This document shows positions 9,139-18,177 of a stretch of DNA of 64,000 bases, piece by piece (the stretch's first letter is position 1; each line of letters begins with the position of its first letter). Both the position numbers and the translations under genes were made by a program. Below the pieces are notes generated by a model. It was not told the origin of the DNA. It made no database searches and was given only the letters and a program-made list of their open reading frames with translations. This DNA is from Brucella thiophenivorans (GTDB lineage Bacteria > Pseudomonadota > Alphaproteobacteria > Rhizobiales > Rhizobiaceae). The DNA is taken from assembly GCF_002252445.1 (NCBI RefSeq), contig NZ_NNRJ01000049.1, positions 59,249 to 123,248 on the forward strand, written 5' to 3'.

Positions 9139-10644
9139 ATGAAAGGCAACCGCAGAGGCATCGTCATGGCGGCGCTGGAGCAGTATGCCGCTCTGATCTT
9201 CAACTTTGGCACTGTTGTGGTTGTGTCGCGCTTCCTTGATCCGTCTGAGACCGGCTTGGGGGTGATCGGCCTGAGCATTGCAGCGATTGTGTTTTCGCTG
9301 CGTGAATTTGCCAGTGCCGAGTTCCTGATCAAGCTCAATCACGTTGAAGATAAAGATCTCCAGACGTCGCTCACTTTCCTGATGAGCATCACATTGGTGC
9401 TATCTATCGGCCTGTATCTGCTGCGTGACTTTTTTGCTTCATCTTATAGCGATCCAATGCTCGCCTTGTTTCTCGATATTACAATTGTTGCTGCGATAAT
9501 CGAGAGCGTGTCGATGCCGGTTATTGCCCTGTTAAGGCGCGAGATGGCATTTGGCACTGTTGCGCGTATCCGTACCGCTGGCTCCGGCGTTGGGGCATTG
9601 GCAACAATTGTCAGTGTCTATCTGGGATGGGGCTATCTTTGTTTTGCCATAGGATTATTGGCATCGGCGGTTGTCATCACGGCTCTCGCCTTACGCGTCA
9701 ATCCCTGGCGCAAATTGGTGCACCCAACATTTGCAAGCATTGATGCAGCATGGCGTTTTGGGATTTATCTAGGCGCTAGTTCCAGCCTCGGAAAAATATG
9801 TGAAACCTTTCCGCAGCTCATTTTGGGCCGCTTCATGCCTGTTTCCCAAGTTGGTATCTACAACCGCGCCAATACGGTAAGCGGACTGCCGGACAGGGTC
9901 ATTCTGTCGGCGATTTTCGCGGTTGCATTCCCCATGTTGTCTGCTCAGGTTCGTGATGGCGCTGACATAAAGCAATCCTATATCCGCGCCCTTTCCTATA
10001 TCAGTGTCGTCTACTGGCCCGCCCAGGCTATATTGGCTTTTCTCGCCTATCCGGCAGTGCGCATCATCCTGGGCGACGGCTGGCATGAAGCCGTACCAAT
10101 TGTCGTTATTTCATGCATAGCGAATATGTTCTGGTGTCCCGTGCTTCTGACATATCCGCTTCTTATGGCGCTTGGTCACAATCGCGACGCGTTTGTTTTT
10201 ACCCTCGTTTCGCGTTCGGTCGTTGCACCCATATTATGTATATCAGCGTTTTTTGGCCTCTATGCCGTAGCTCTTAGCCAGTTTGTGACTGCACCGTTCC
10301 AGATGATTGTTGCCATTCTTTATGTGAAAAAATATGTGCCGTTTTCGCGCAGCGAGCTGTTTGGAGCTTTTGCACACAGTGCGTTGGTGAGTGTTTTCAG
10401 TCTGGTGTTTCCGGTTGCAGCGTTTGTGGCCAACGGCTTTTCTTTTGATCTGCCGCCGCTGGTTGGGGTTGGCGTTGGTTGTTTGGCTGTGTTGAGCTGG
10501 ATCGTTGCAGTTTTCGTGACGCGCCATCCATTCTCCGCAGAAATTCATCATGCATTTGCTACATTTTCAGGCATGACAGCCTTTAATCGCAAGATCTTTC
10601 GGCGGTGGCGCAGCGAATTAACGTCCTCAACACCTGCTGAGTGA
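9139..10644 (+). CDS. Wzx-type polysaccharide flippase
   Basis: Inner-membrane lipid-linked oligosaccharide flippase of the polysaccharide transporter (PST/MOP) superfamily, 501 residues, about 12-14 transmembrane helices. The N-terminus GIVMAALEQYAALIFNFGTVVVVSRFLDPSETG and the central GASSSLGKICETFPQLILGRFMPVSQVGIYNRA are typical of Wzx/ExoT/WzxC-like proteins. AGGAGCAGATC precedes the ATG. It is followed after 10 bp by a glycosyltransferase in the same orientation. Divergent from the WecA-like operon, so the two may share a control region. A second flippase-like gene lies at 37.4 kb. Confidence 0.88.
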   Translation: MKGNRRGIVMAALEQYAALIFNFGTVVVVSRFLDPSETGLGVIGLSIAAIVFSLREFASAEFLIKLNHVEDKDLQTSLTFLMSITLVLSIGLYLLRDFFASSYSDPMLALFLDITIVAAIIESVSMPVIALLRREMAFGTVARIRTAGSGVGALATIVSVYLGWGYLCFAIGLLASAVVITALALRVNPWRKLVHPTFASIDAAWRFGIYLGASSSLGKICETFPQLILGRFMPVSQVGIYNRANTVSGLPDRVILSAIFAVAFPMLSAQVRDGADIKQSYIRALSYISVVYWPAQAILAFLAYPAVRIILGDGWHEAVPIVVISCIANMFWCPVLLTYPLLMALGHNRDAFVFTLVSRSVVAPILCISAFFGLYAVALSQFVTAPFQMIVAILYVKKYVPFSRSELFGAFAHSALVSVFSLVFPVAAFVANGFSFDLPPLVGVGVGCLAVLSWIVAVFVTRHPFSAEIHHAFATFSGMTAFNRKIFRRWRSELTSSTPAE

Positions 10645-10654
10645 GGAAGGCTCA

Positions 10655-11596
10655 ATGCACAGCTTTGATATCGCAATTCCAAATTACAATTATGGACGCT
10701 ATCTGCGCGATTGTGTTGAAAGCGTACTCTCGCAACGCGATGTCAATGTGCGGCTCTTGATAGTTGATAATGGCTCAACCGATGACAGTGCAATCATCGC
10801 CCGGCAGCTTGCCAAAGAAGATCATCGGATTGAACTGCGTTTGCGGGAAAAAAACCTCGGGCCCCATGCTTCATTTAATGAAGGCATTGAATGGGCGGAC
10901 GCCGAGTTTTTCCTGGTTCTGTGTTCTGACGATCTGCTGGCGCCCAACGTGCTTATAGAGGCGGCAAATTTTCTGGATCAAAATCGCAATGTAAATCTGG
11001 TTTATGGCCGTATGTCTAAAATTCTGGCCGATACGCAGAGAGCCGATATTGTCGTAGACCATCGAGATACGAATTGGCGGATCAGATCGGGCATCGATTA
11101 CATTGGCACATGTTGCCGCAATGCGATCAGCCTGATTGATGGACCTCTGGCAATCTCTCGTACGGATGTTCAGAAAAAAGTCGGATATTATCGATCGCAG
11201 CTTGCTCATACAGACGATATGGAGATGTGGCTGCGCTTTGCAACTTACGGCGATATTGGCCAGAGCGATGCCATTCAGGCCTATATTCGCTGGCATCCAC
11301 AAAGTCGTTCTGCAGATATTTCCGGTATCTTGCAATGGAATCGCGAGGTGGAAAATGCTTTCATTTCATTCTTTGAGCATGAAGGACGCAATTTGCACAA
11401 TCGACGGCAGCACCTAGAAGAAGTGGGTAATTGCCTCTCAAAGCGTGCTTATTGGTCGGCTATTTCAAATGCCGTGCGGCGTGAGAAGGGTGCGGCAGCA
11501 CTGTTTGTTGATGCTTTGAAACGAAAGCCACTCATGGCTATCTTGCCGCCATTCGATTATCTTTTAAACCGAGCCGCTCGTCGCAAATATTTGTAA
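10655..11596 (+). CDS. Glycosyltransferase family 2
   Basis: GT-A transferase of 313 residues. The N-terminal DIAIPNYNYGRYLRDCVESVLSQ and LLIVDNGSTDDS blocks and the metal-binding FLVLCSDDLLAP mark a canonical GT2 domain. AHTDDMEMWLRFA is the usual downstream catalytic-side motif. GGAAGG precedes the ATG, and the gene follows the flippase after 10 bp, so they probably form an operon. No membrane segments are seen, so it should act on the cytoplasmic face. Acceptor and donor are unknown. It converges on the pyruvyltransferase-family gene 13 bp away without a clear terminator. Confidence 0.88.
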   Translation: MHSFDIAIPNYNYGRYLRDCVESVLSQRDVNVRLLIVDNGSTDDSAIIARQLAKEDHRIELRLREKNLGPHASFNEGIEWADAEFFLVLCSDDLLAPNVLIEAANFLDQNRNVNLVYGRMSKILADTQRADIVVDHRDTNWRIRSGIDYIGTCCRNAISLIDGPLAISRTDVQKKVGYYRSQLAHTDDMEMWLRFATYGDIGQSDAIQAYIRWHPQSRSADISGILQWNREVENAFISFFEHEGRNLHNRRQHLEEVGNCLSKRAYWSAISNAVRREKGAAALFVDALKRKPLMAILPPFDYLLNRAARRKYL

Positions 11597-11609
11597 TTAT
11601 ACAGGCTTA

Positions 11610-12836
11610 TCATGAAATGCGTTGGCTTGAACTTGTCTTGTGGTCGCGCAATATTTGACCAAGCACTTCCTCCTGCCATTCCAGACGAAGGCGATATTGC
11701 TCGGTCCCTGCCCGTACACCACTTTCAAGTTGTGATCGGCGATGCAGCATTTCATCTATCTGCGTGATGATGGTCGCGGCATCGAATGTCTCCACATGAT
11801 GGCAAAATTCACTCAAGCCGTTGTCAATCAACAGGGCATCGTTTTTCTGAGCATAGCTGAGCGAAATCGTTGGTCGTCCCATATGCAATGCACAGATTAC
11901 ATTGTGGTAGCGGCTCGCCACAACAATGTCTGTCTGTGCTATTTGTTTCATCAGATCATGAAGCGAGTTTACCGGCTCATAAATGAGTTGCGGGCTTTGT
12001 TCGTTGGGCGAAAGAAGTGACATCAGATCGCTTATTGCTCTGCGGTCAATATTGTCGCCGGTGAGCAATCTTACGCTGTTACCTTGCGCAATTTGCGATC
12101 TGATAATACTCGCCATTTTCGTTAAATAGTTTTGGTAAATGATCGTGCCTTTTGCGTCATGCCGCTTCCAGCCGCGATAGGCCATGATGCCTATTCCGAT
12201 CCGGTTGATTTGCTGTTGGGGATCATTTTGTTCAAGTAAATTTTTGGATGGCTTTGGCAGCGAGAATGCCAGATCAGCACTGACATTGTCTTGGGCCTGA
12301 TAGACGCCCAGCGTTTTCATGAATTCGTAAGAGGCTTTATCTCGATAGGTGCGAAACGAGGCCATGAATGCAGCGCGTTTCATCAGCCATCGGCTGAGCG
12401 GGTGATTGATTGGTCCTGCACCGATAGAGACCAGCAGAAGCTCGACCCCATTCAATCGGGCCGCCAGCGACCAGCGCAAGATTGCGAAGGGCCAGCCCAA
12501 TGGGTCTGCGCTAAAATCATCCAGAAAGCCTGTGCCAGGGACGATCAACATATCGAGCTTGCGACTGAGTGCGAGCGAGCTGAGAAATCCTCGTATCCGT
12601 CTGGGGACTTGCAGAAGCAATCTATCGATTGCTCTGACTATGACACTGGACGATGCGGCACCGCCAATCGATACAGTCTCGATTCCGTAGTTCTGACGAA
12701 TGACCTCTGGCCCGGAACAAATGCATACGACTTCAGCATGCGGGTCGGAGCGCTGCAATTGCCGCAACATCGCTTCCAGCGATCCGTCATTGCCGGTATT
12801 GCCAGAGCCAAACTGTCCGAAAAGACCTATTCTCAT
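11610..12836 (-). CDS. Polysaccharide pyruvyl transferase family protein
   Basis: Member of the WcaK/CsaB/ExoV family (PF04230), which moves a pyruvate ketal from phosphoenolpyruvate onto polysaccharide sugars. The 408-residue protein starts with RIGLFGQFGSGNTGNDGSLEAML, the family's N-terminal glycine-rich motif. The conserved C-terminal IVVASRYHNVICALHMGRPTISLSY block follows, along with VPGTGFLDDF. Family members in exopolysaccharide clusters set the negative charge of the product. Transcribed opposite to its neighbours, with an independent divergent promoter region at 12837-13066 holding two strong inverted repeats. Confidence 0.88.
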   Translation of the reverse strand: MRIGLFGQFGSGNTGNDGSLEAMLRQLQRSDPHAEVVCICSGPEVIRQNYGIETVSIGGAASSSVIVRAIDRLLLQVPRRIRGFLSSLALSRKLDMLIVPGTGFLDDFSADPLGWPFAILRWSLAARLNGVELLLVSIGAGPINHPLSRWLMKRAAFMASFRTYRDKASYEFMKTLGVYQAQDNVSADLAFSLPKPSKNLLEQNDPQQQINRIGIGIMAYRGWKRHDAKGTIIYQNYLTKMASIIRSQIAQGNSVRLLTGDNIDRRAISDLMSLLSPNEQSPQLIYEPVNSLHDLMKQIAQTDIVVASRYHNVICALHMGRPTISLSYAQKNDALLIDNGLSEFCHHVETFDAATIITQIDEMLHRRSQLESGVRAGTEQYRLRLEWQEEVLGQILRDHKTSSSQRIS

Positions 12837-12921
12837 ACAAGTGTCTCCAGCTTTATCTAGAAACTAAGCCTGTATGAGATTTTGTGAAAACTGGCAGAAG
12901 GGTGAACACCATCCTCTTATG

Positions 12922-12944
12922 TATGAGGGGATGTACCCCTCATA
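12922..12944. promoter_or_regulatory. Perfect inverted repeat, candidate operator
   Basis: TATGAGGGG and CCCCTCATA are exact 9-bp arms around a 5-bp centre (ATGTA). The site lies 86 bp upstream of the leftward pyruvyltransferase start and 123 bp before the rightward glycosyltransferase, so it could be a dimeric regulator site serving both promoters. No T-tract follows, which argues against a terminator. Confidence 0.5.
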
Positions 12945-13020
12945 GACAAATGCGCGGCCACAGAATTTCGCTACACTGCTAAGCGGTATATCAAACGCCC
13001 CCCGATATGCCGGAGTAAAG

Positions 13021-13045
13021 CTTCGAGGGGCTTGTTCCCTCGAAG
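13021..13045 (+). promoter_or_regulatory. Leader stem-loop next to a ribosome binding site
   Basis: CTTCGAGGG and CCCTCGAAG form a perfect 9-bp stem with a 7-nt loop. The stem ends 10 nt before the purine-rich Shine-Dalgarno stretch (AGGGGAAGGG) of the GT4 gene at 13067. It may act as an RNA element influencing translation or stability, or be part of an operator. It is too far from any upstream rightward gene to be a terminator. Confidence 0.45.
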
Positions 13046-13066
13046 TCTTGATCCAGGGGAAGGGTG

Positions 13067-14308
13067 ATGATCGTGAAATGTGCTTACTTTGTCCGTCCGC
13101 ATATTGGCGGGACTTACTCGGTATTTACGCGCCTGAGTGCATCGCTTCGACAGTCGGGCGTTGAACTGCGCTGGCTGGCTGCAGGTGCCGCAGGAGAAAC
13201 GATTAACTTCCCCTCTGCCGAGCAGGGATTGAGTGATGCCTTGCGTAAGGGCGATGCGATCGATCGCATGGGCGTTCTCGACGAGGAAACGCGTGCACGA
13301 CGCATGATTGCCTTTTTGCGTGATAACAATTTCAAGGCCGTCTTCGTCAATGTCTTGTCCAGCCGCTTTGAAACCAATCTCGTGCGTTATCTGCCCGATG
13401 ATATTCTGCGCGTCATGATCGTGCATAATATCACGCCGGGCACTTATGCGGCTGCGCGCGAAATCCGTGATCACGTTCATGCGACGGTGGGGGTCTCCAA
13501 ACGCTGCCGAGACGATCTGGTCAGTCATTATGGCTTTGATCCGGCGCGAACACTTGTGATCCCACATGGGCTCAACAAGAGCATTCATAGCAAGGATAGT
13601 GCAACGGTTAGCGATCATTCACAGCCGTTACGTTTGCTTTATCTTGGTCGCATTGAGGATAATTCTAAGGGGGTCTTCTGGCTACCCAATATTCTGCGTG
13701 AGTTGAAATGCAATTATCATCTGACCGTGGCGGGTGATGGGCCTGATCTTGCAGAACTGCGTCATCGGCTTGAGAGCTTTGGCGACAAGGTGAGCTTCAC
13801 AAGCTGGGTCGCACCATCTGATGTGCCATGGCTGGTTAGCCAACATGACGTCATGGTTATGCCATCGCGTTTCGAGGGTTTTGGCCTCACGCTGATTGAA
13901 GCCATGAGTGAAGGCTGTCCGGCAGTCGTTTCGAAAATCGCAGGCGTGACCGATTATATCGTCACGGATGGCGAAGACGGTTTTCTGTTTTCTGTCGGTG
14001 ATTTCAGAGCCGCCGCGCGTCATATCAATCTCCTTGCCGATAACAGACAACTGCGTGCCAAAATGGCGGAGGCCGCGCGCTTAAAGGTTGCCGTCGCTTT
14101 TGACAATGATGTTGTAGGCCGCGTCTATGCCGAACTTCTTGAAGATCTGGTGCAATATCCGCCAGCCATTGCGGCACCTCTACCGCTTGCGCAATGGAAA
14201 ATGCCCACAGCACTTCATTCAAGTCTGCGTAGCCGATTGCCGAAGCCCGTCAAAAACTGGCTCAGGCAGATGAGAGAACGTCTCAACACCGCATGGTCAG
14301 CAGTTTAA
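13067..14308 (+). CDS. Glycosyltransferase family 4
   Basis: GT-B transferase of 413 residues. The N-terminal lobe opens KCAYFVRPHIGGTYSVF. The donor lobe carries RLLYLGRIEDNSKGVFWL, LTVAGDGPDL and MPSRFEGFGLTLIEAMSEG with an intact E-x7-E. The C-terminal RLPKPVKNWLRQMRERL tail is basic and could favour membrane contact. The start is the ATG at 13067; a GTG lies one codon upstream, but AGGGGAAGGG spaces better to the ATG. It heads an operon with the aminotransferase (15 bp apart) and the secreted DUF4038 protein, and may add or precede the sugar those genes handle. Confidence 0.85.
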   Translation: MIVKCAYFVRPHIGGTYSVFTRLSASLRQSGVELRWLAAGAAGETINFPSAEQGLSDALRKGDAIDRMGVLDEETRARRMIAFLRDNNFKAVFVNVLSSRFETNLVRYLPDDILRVMIVHNITPGTYAAAREIRDHVHATVGVSKRCRDDLVSHYGFDPARTLVIPHGLNKSIHSKDSATVSDHSQPLRLLYLGRIEDNSKGVFWLPNILRELKCNYHLTVAGDGPDLAELRHRLESFGDKVSFTSWVAPSDVPWLVSQHDVMVMPSRFEGFGLTLIEAMSEGCPAVVSKIAGVTDYIVTDGEDGFLFSVGDFRAAARHINLLADNRQLRAKMAEAARLKVAVAFDNDVVGRVYAELLEDLVQYPPAIAAPLPLAQWKMPTALHSSLRSRLPKPVKNWLRQMRERLNTAWSAV

Positions 14309-14323
14309 AAAAGGGAGAGGGGA

Positions 14324-15679
14324 ATGAACCTTTTCACATCCCGGTTTCGCAATTCGCAATTGCTCAGAAGCAAGGCCCATACCCTGATACCGGGTGGATG
14401 CCATACCTATGCCAAGGGCGATGACCAATATCCGGTTCTTGCACCCGGTTTCATCCAGCGTGGTTCCGGTTCGCACGTGTTTGATGTTGATGGCAATCAA
14501 TATATCGAATATGGCATGGGCAATCGCGCAGTCGGGCTAGGTCATGCCTACCCCCCGGTGCTTCAGGCAGTGCGTGATGCGTTGCAGGATGGCTGCAATT
14601 TCACGCGCCCAAGCGCGATTGAAATCGAATGTGCGGAAAGCTTTCTCGAACTGATCGAGGGAGCCGAAATGGTCAAGTTCTGCAAAGACGGATCGGATGC
14701 TACATCGGCTGCAGTGCGGCTGGCGCGTGCCTATACGGGCCGCGATATGATTGCCATTTGCGCCGATCATCCGTTTTTCTCGACCGATGACTGGTTCATC
14801 GGAACCACCAAGATGAACGCAGGCATTCCGGCGTCCGTATCCGCATTGACGACGACGTTTCGATACAACGATATCGCAAGCGTACAGGCTTTGTTTGAAA
14901 ATTATCCTGGCATGATTGCAGCGCTCATTCTTGAACCTGCAAAGGCAGATGAACCGCAGGATAATTTCCTGCATGAAGCCAAGCGCATTGCGCATGAAAA
15001 TGGTGCTTTATTCATTCTCGATGAGATGATTACTGGCTTTCGCTGGCATATGCGCGGCGCTCAAAGGCTTTATGACATTGAGCCTGATCTTTCCTGTTTC
15101 GGCAAAGCGCTGGGCAACGGTTTTGCGATTTCCGCATTGGCAGGCAAAGCCGAATATATGCAGCTTGGTGGACTGACGCAAACCGATCATCCACGCGTGT
15201 TTTTGCTTTCCACCACCCATGGCGCTGAAACGCATTCAATGGCTGCAGCCATTGCCACGATGAAGGTCTATCGCGATGAGCCCGTGATCGAAAGGCTCTA
15301 TGAACAGGGTTCCAGACTTGCAGAAGGGGTGAATGCCGCGATTGCAAGCCACGGATTACAAAACCACGTCCGCTTGGTTGGTCGGCCTTGTTGTCTGGCT
15401 TATGCCACCCTTGATCAAAATGGTGAGGCGTCACAGGCATTTCGCACATTGTTTCTTCAGGAAACCATCAGGCGTGGAATTTTAATGCCGTCTCTTGTTG
15501 TGAGCTATACGCATAGTGACACGGATATTGCGCGTACGGTTGATGCGATTTATGGCGCGCTGGGTGTATACGCGCGCGCGCTCTATGATGGTGTGGATTC
15601 CTATCTTACCGGGCGTCCGTCACAGGTGGTCTATCGCCGGTTTAACGAGGCGCCATCTTATCCACCGGCTACACGATGA
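14324..15679 (+). CDS. HemL-like class III aminotransferase
   Basis: PLP-dependent class III aminotransferase, 451 residues, resembling glutamate-1-semialdehyde aminomutase (SRFRNSQLLRSKAHTLIPGG, DVDGNQYIEYGMGNRAVGLGHAYPPV). The Schiff-base lysine is Lys261 in CFGKALGNGFAISAL, and LFILDEMITGFRW carries the cofactor-contacting Asp. Its place between a glycosyltransferase and a secreted DUF4038 protein suggests amination or transamination of a polysaccharide precursor rather than haem synthesis, but this is inference. The C-terminal 40 residues go beyond the usual HemL end. The stop overlaps the next start (ATGA), so translation is coupled. Confidence 0.82.
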   Translation: MNLFTSRFRNSQLLRSKAHTLIPGGCHTYAKGDDQYPVLAPGFIQRGSGSHVFDVDGNQYIEYGMGNRAVGLGHAYPPVLQAVRDALQDGCNFTRPSAIEIECAESFLELIEGAEMVKFCKDGSDATSAAVRLARAYTGRDMIAICADHPFFSTDDWFIGTTKMNAGIPASVSALTTTFRYNDIASVQALFENYPGMIAALILEPAKADEPQDNFLHEAKRIAHENGALFILDEMITGFRWHMRGAQRLYDIEPDLSCFGKALGNGFAISALAGKAEYMQLGGLTQTDHPRVFLLSTTHGAETHSMAAAIATMKVYRDEPVIERLYEQGSRLAEGVNAAIASHGLQNHVRLVGRPCCLAYATLDQNGEASQAFRTLFLQETIRRGILMPSLVVSYTHSDTDIARTVDAIYGALGVYARALYDGVDSYLTGRPSQVVYRRFNEAPSYPPATR

Positions 15680-16995
15680 GGTTATGGCGGGCGGGTCTTA
15701 TATTGGGCGTGCTGCTGTTCACAATGGGCGCGGCACCGCTTGAGCTGGCTTCCCCGATCAAGGTCAGTTGGGATCATCGTTTTTTTGAAGATGCGCAAGG
15801 TAAACCGTTCTTGTTGCAGGGCGATACGGCTTGGTCGTTGATCGCGGAGCTAAAGCGCGAGGATACCGAGATTTATCTTAAGGATCGCAGCAAGCGGGGT
15901 TTTAATGCCATTTTGGTCAACCTGATTGAACATCAGTTTTCCAGCAATCCGCCTGCCAATGCCTATGGCGATAAGCCGTTTTTAAAAGAGGCATTTGGGG
16001 AGCTTAATCCAAGATATTTTGACCATGCCGCATGGGTGATCGAACAGGCGCAGAAACAGGGACTGGTCGTCTTTCTGGCACCGGCCTATCTTGGGGTCAA
16101 CGGCGGTAATCAGGGCTGGTTTGAGCAGGCTGAGGCGGCAGGGCCTGAAAAAATGCGCACATATGGTGAAGCAGTGGCCCACCGCTTTTCAAAATTTTCG
16201 AACATTGTTTGGGTTTTGGGTGGTGATTTCGATCCGCCTGATCGTGAACTCGTCATTGAGCTTTCGCATGGAATTACCTCTGTTTCTCCGAGCGCTATTC
16301 AGACGGTGCATACCGGAAGTAATGTGTCTGCTGGCGAAATTTGGAGCGACCAGCCTTGGCTCGGTATCGATACAGTCTATACCTATGATGATGTGAATGA
16401 GGCTGTTCTTCAGCGTACGAAGCTTATGAAAATGCCTGTCATATTGCTTGAAAGCTCATATGAATATGAGCGTGATACAACTGCACAGACTATTCGCCGA
16501 AATGCTTACGGAGCGTTGCTGGGCGGCGCTGCAGGGCAGTTTTTTGGCAATCATCCAATATGGCATTTTACCGGACCGGGACTTTTTGCGATTGAACGAA
16601 GCTGGCAGGAAGCGCTTTCCAGTCCGGGTTCGCAGTCGATGACAATTCTCAAAGACCTGTTTGATAAAATAGCTGTTCAGCAGTTACAGCCTGATCGCGA
16701 TAATAATATCTCAGGCGTGGAGCGGAGTTATGCGGCAGCTTTGCCGGATCGCAGCCTTATCTTGATTTATGGCGATGTGGGTTCGTTCAAGCTCAAGCCA
16801 GACGTAATCGCAAGCGGGCAGACTGTTATCTGGCTTGATCCGGCAAGCGGAATGTTTTCGACTGCGAGCAAGCCGGATGTTGCGCAGGACCTTATTACCT
16901 ATCAACCGCCGGACAAGCGAGACGATGTTATGGCAACTGACTGGCTTTTATTGATCGGCAGCGATGACCAGTTGCGCACTATCCAAAAGAAGTAG
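15676..16995 (+). CDS. Secreted DUF4038 / GH140-like glycoside hydrolase
   Basis: 439 residues with an N-terminal hydrophobic signal (LWRAGLILGVLLFTMGAA). A DUF4038 (apiosidase-like) barrel follows: FLLQGDTAWSLIAELKREDTEIYLKDRSKRGFNAI, YFDHAAWVIEQAQKQGLVVFLAPAYLG and FSNIVWVLGGDFDPPD. From about residue 350 comes a putative collagen-binding-like domain (AALPDRSLILIYG...WLDPASGMFS), the usual partner in this family. The founding GH140 member cleaves apiose from rhamnogalacturonan II; the substrate here is unknown. Export plus position in a biosynthetic operon suggests trimming or remodelling of the strain's own glycan. Coupled to the aminotransferase by ATGA. Confidence 0.8.
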   Translation: MRLWRAGLILGVLLFTMGAAPLELASPIKVSWDHRFFEDAQGKPFLLQGDTAWSLIAELKREDTEIYLKDRSKRGFNAILVNLIEHQFSSNPPANAYGDKPFLKEAFGELNPRYFDHAAWVIEQAQKQGLVVFLAPAYLGVNGGNQGWFEQAEAAGPEKMRTYGEAVAHRFSKFSNIVWVLGGDFDPPDRELVIELSHGITSVSPSAIQTVHTGSNVSAGEIWSDQPWLGIDTVYTYDDVNEAVLQRTKLMKMPVILLESSYEYERDTTAQTIRRNAYGALLGGAAGQFFGNHPIWHFTGPGLFAIERSWQEALSSPGSQSMTILKDLFDKIAVQQLQPDRDNNISGVERSYAAALPDRSLILIYGDVGSFKLKPDVIASGQTVIWLDPASGMFSTASKPDVAQDLITYQPPDKRDDVMATDWLLLIGSDDQLRTIQKK

Positions 16996-17115
16996 CCAGC
17001 ACAACTTTTTGCATCCTTTATCAACGCTTGTCCGAAGCAAACATGCCATCGGTTAACTCGCCGCCTCTCTTCGCAGTCGCTAACCTAGGTCAATAAACGA
17101 GGTGAGGGACCGGAC

Positions 17116-18177
17116 ATGAAGGTACTTGTAACAGGGCATCAGGGCTATATCGGGTCGGTCATGGTGCCGACGCTGATCAATGCGGGACATCAGGTTTCAG
17201 GCTATGATATTGGCCTCTATCGGCATTGTCTTTTTGAAGAAGGCGGCGCGGTTTTTAATGTGCCGACCATCCGAAAAGATGTGCGTGATGTGTCGCCGCG
17301 AGATCTGGAAGGCTTTGATGCGGTTATTCATCTGGCGGCCTTATCCAATGACCCGCTTGGCAATCTCAACGAAAATCTGACCTATGACATCAACCATCAC
17401 GCAAGTGTAGCGATGGCAAAAGCCGCGAAAGCTGCCGGAGTGGGCAGATTTCTGTTTGCATCCTCATGCAGCAATTATGGCATCAGCGATGCAGATCTGA
17501 TTGATGAAGCGGGTGAATTAAAGCCTGTCACAGCCTATGGCCGCTCGAAGGTGAGAGCCGAGCAGGAAATACGAGAACTGGCAGATAAAAGCTTCTGCCC
17601 GGTCTATTTGAGACCCGCGACTGCCTATGGCGTCTCGCCGTTCCTGCGTTTCGATATTGTGCTCAATAATCTCGTTGCGTGGGCTGTAACCAAAGGGCTG
17701 ATTTATCTCAAATCTGATGGCACGCCATGGCGACCCATTGTGCATATCCGCGATATATCCCGCGCTTTTAATGCTGCCATGCAAGCACCGCGTGAGAAAG
17801 TGTTCAACGAAGCTTTCAATGTCGGTTCAACCGAACATAATTACCGTATCCGCGATATTGCCGGTATCGTTGCCGATAATGTACCCGATTGCCGGATTGA
17901 ATATGCCGATGATGCTGGCCCGGATACGCGCTCTTATCGGGTGAGCTTTGAAAAACTGGCGCGTGTTTTGCCAGAGGCAAAGCCGCAATGGGATGCCGTT
18001 GCCGGCGCGCGTGAATTGCTCGCTGCCTATAGCCGCTCGTCACTTACACTTGACGAATTTGAGGGACCACGTTTTCAGCGTATCGCCCATATTCGCAAGC
18101 TGATTGCTGAGGGCGAACTTGACGCTAGTCTGCGTCGTCCCGATGAACATCCACAACCACTTCGAGCATCCGCATAA
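17116..18177 (+). CDS. NAD-dependent nucleotide-sugar epimerase/dehydratase (extended SDR)
   Basis: Cytoplasmic extended short-chain dehydrogenase of 353 residues. The NAD motif GHQGYIG (residues 8-14) and the catalytic AYGRSK (Tyr-x3-Lys) preceded by FASSCSNYG are intact. [25 protein letters not shown] and [15 protein letters not shown] are typical of sugar-nucleotide epimerases/dehydratases. The enzyme could be a C4 epimerase, a 4,6-dehydratase or a 4-reductase. It is the only SDR in the module, which otherwise lacks a dehydratase for the RfbF-like product. GAGGTGAGGG precedes the ATG. The stop TAA overlaps the ATG of the DUF4910 gene (TAATG). Confidence 0.85.
   Translation: MKVLVTGHQGYIGSVMVPTLINAGHQVSGYDIGLYRHCLFEEGGAVFNVPTIRKDVRDVSPRDLEGFDAVIHLAALSNDPLGNLNENLTYDINHHASVAMAKAAKAAGVGRFLFASSCSNYGISDADLIDEAGELKPVTAYGRSKVRAEQEIRELADKSFCPVYLRPATAYGVSPFLRFDIVLNNLVAWAVTKGLIYLKSDGTPWRPIVHIRDISRAFNAAMQAPREKVFNEAFNVGSTEHNYRIRDIAGIVADNVPDCRIEYADDAGPDTRSYRVSFEKLARVLPEAKPQWDAVAGARELLAAYSRSSLTLDEFEGPRFQRIAHIRKLIAEGELDASLRRPDEHPQPLRASA

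Noticed and set aside
12971..13618. 215-codon minus frame across the GT4 start and its leader
   Set aside because: It overlaps the leader hairpin and the glycosyltransferase gene, with no ribosome site or family match.
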